This document shows, piece by piece, positions 6,162 through 6,688 of a stretch of DNA of 6,688 nt; position 1 is the stretch's first letter, and every line of letters begins with the position of its first letter. The DNA lies in assembly GCA_001824645.1 (NCBI GenBank), contig MHYD01000043.1:2417-9104 (forward strand), given 5' to 3'. The stretch is from Planctomycetes bacterium RBG_13_46_10 (GTDB taxonomy: Bacteria; Planctomycetota; Phycisphaerae; Sedimentisphaerales; Anaerobacaceae). Both the position numbers and the translations under genes were made by a program. The notes below the pieces were generated by a model. It was given only the letters and a program-made list of their open reading frames with translations. It was not told where the DNA came from and searched no databases.

Positions 6162-6209
6162 CTAATGTGCCACCAATAACTAATTATCTAATTAACCAAT
6201 CACTAATTT

Positions 6210-6688
6210 TTAATGTAACCATTTTATCACAAGAAACCCGCCAATCAATAGGGCAACAAACGCAAGCGAAAACCAGTTGAAATATTTTTCAATGACAGGG
6301 CGGATTTTTTCGCCTTTCCAGCCGAAAAGACCCGCTACTAAAAAGAACCTCGCAGACCGGCTGACCGCCGATGCGATAAGGAACCAAAAGAAATTGATTT
6401 TTGCGACACCCGCCGAGATTGTACACACCTTATATGGCAAAGGTGTAAATCCGCAGGTAAAGACAATCCAGAAATCATACTTATCATACCAGCCTGCAAA
6501 TTTTGTGAAATTTGCCTCTGTCAAACCAATCACTCCCAGATGAGCATAAACCCATGGGCTTATCATAGACCATAAAAACACCCCAATTAAATAGCCAAGA
6601 ATCCCACCAAGAACCGATGCAATTGAGCAGGCAGAAGCAAAGCGAAACCATTTTTTTGGTGCCCCAAGTGCCAGCGGCATAAGCAACA
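6210..6688 (-). CDS. DedA/YqaA-type membrane protein (5'-truncated by window edge)
   Basis: At least 158 codons of a polytopic inner-membrane protein are present, and the frame stays open to the window edge, so the true start lies outside. Features typical of the YqaA-like branch of the DedA/VTT (SNARE-associated) family are a Gly-rich helix (ASVLGGILGYLIGVFLW), the GFTPLPYKVCTISAGVAKINF segment, a following ASAVSRSARFFLVAGLFGWKGEKI region, IEKYFNW, and a final C-terminal membrane helix ending in KWLH. DedA-family members are linked to lipid carrier flipping and membrane homeostasis; the role of this subgroup is less clear. The TTG at 6684-6686 is not a credible start because family members have sequence upstream of it. 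It is the first visible gene of the minus-strand group. Confidence 0.82.
   Translation of the reverse strand, partial: LLMPLALGAPKKWFRFASACSIASVLGGILGYLIGVFLWSMISPWVYAHLGVIGLTEANFTKFAGWYDKYDFWIVFTCGFTPLPYKVCTISAGVAKINFFWFLIASAVSRSARFFLVAGLFGWKGEKIRPVIEKYFNWFSLAFVALLIGGFLVIKWLH

Noticed and set aside
5699..6165. Plus-strand open frames opposite the AMMECR1 gene
   Set aside because: They are antisense shadows of a gene with clear family motifs; they have no family similarity of their own.
6684..6686. TTG as the start of the DedA-like gene
   Set aside because: The frame stays open to the window edge and family members carry sequence upstream, so the gene is simply cut off.

Overview
The window is a moderately AT-rich stretch of bacterial chromosome with two opposed gene groups. 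No tRNA, rRNA, CRISPR array, phage gene or intact insertion sequence is visible. The organism is probably a Gram-negative-type bacterium: it has a lipoprotein with a classical lipobox and a type IV pilus retraction ATPase. The N-terminal zinc ribbon fused to a multi-pass membrane domain (CPHCG...CLSCGQLF) is a layout I associate with Planctomycetota, perhaps a lower-GC Phycisphaerae-like lineage. That assignment is inference only.

Plus-strand group (about 100-3177): a PilT-type twitching-motility ATPase is followed by two tandem paralogues that each join a four-cysteine zinc ribbon to a polytopic membrane domain. The paralogues lie exactly 900 bp apart, start to start. The first is intact (298 aa). 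The second carries one in-frame amber codon (TAG, 2821-2823) between membrane segments, with the reading frame and family similarity continuing to a TGA at 3175-3177. No PilB, PilC or pilin gene is in view, so the pilT is an orphan here.

Minus-strand group (6688 down to 3265), in transcription order: a 5'-truncated DedA/YqaA-type membrane protein, an AMMECR1-domain protein, a Maf nucleotide pyrophosphatase, a 490-bp spacer, a lipoprotein of unknown function, and a 100-aa unknown protein. The first three are closely spaced and look like an operon. The lipoprotein and the 100-aa gene are 22 nt apart, each with a good ribosome binding site, and look like a second transcription unit. The spacer holds three very short ORFs with Shine-Dalgarno-like sequences, a small perfect hairpin in the lipoprotein leader, and a repeated TTCCACA motif. 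These may be leader peptides or regulatory elements, or chance.

The two groups converge at 3178-3264, where I see no convincing terminator. The parts least explained by known biology are the zinc-ribbon membrane pair beside pilT (with its amber-split copy) and the lipoprotein/100-aa cassette with its sORF-containing leader. Neither can be shown to be a new system from sequence alone.
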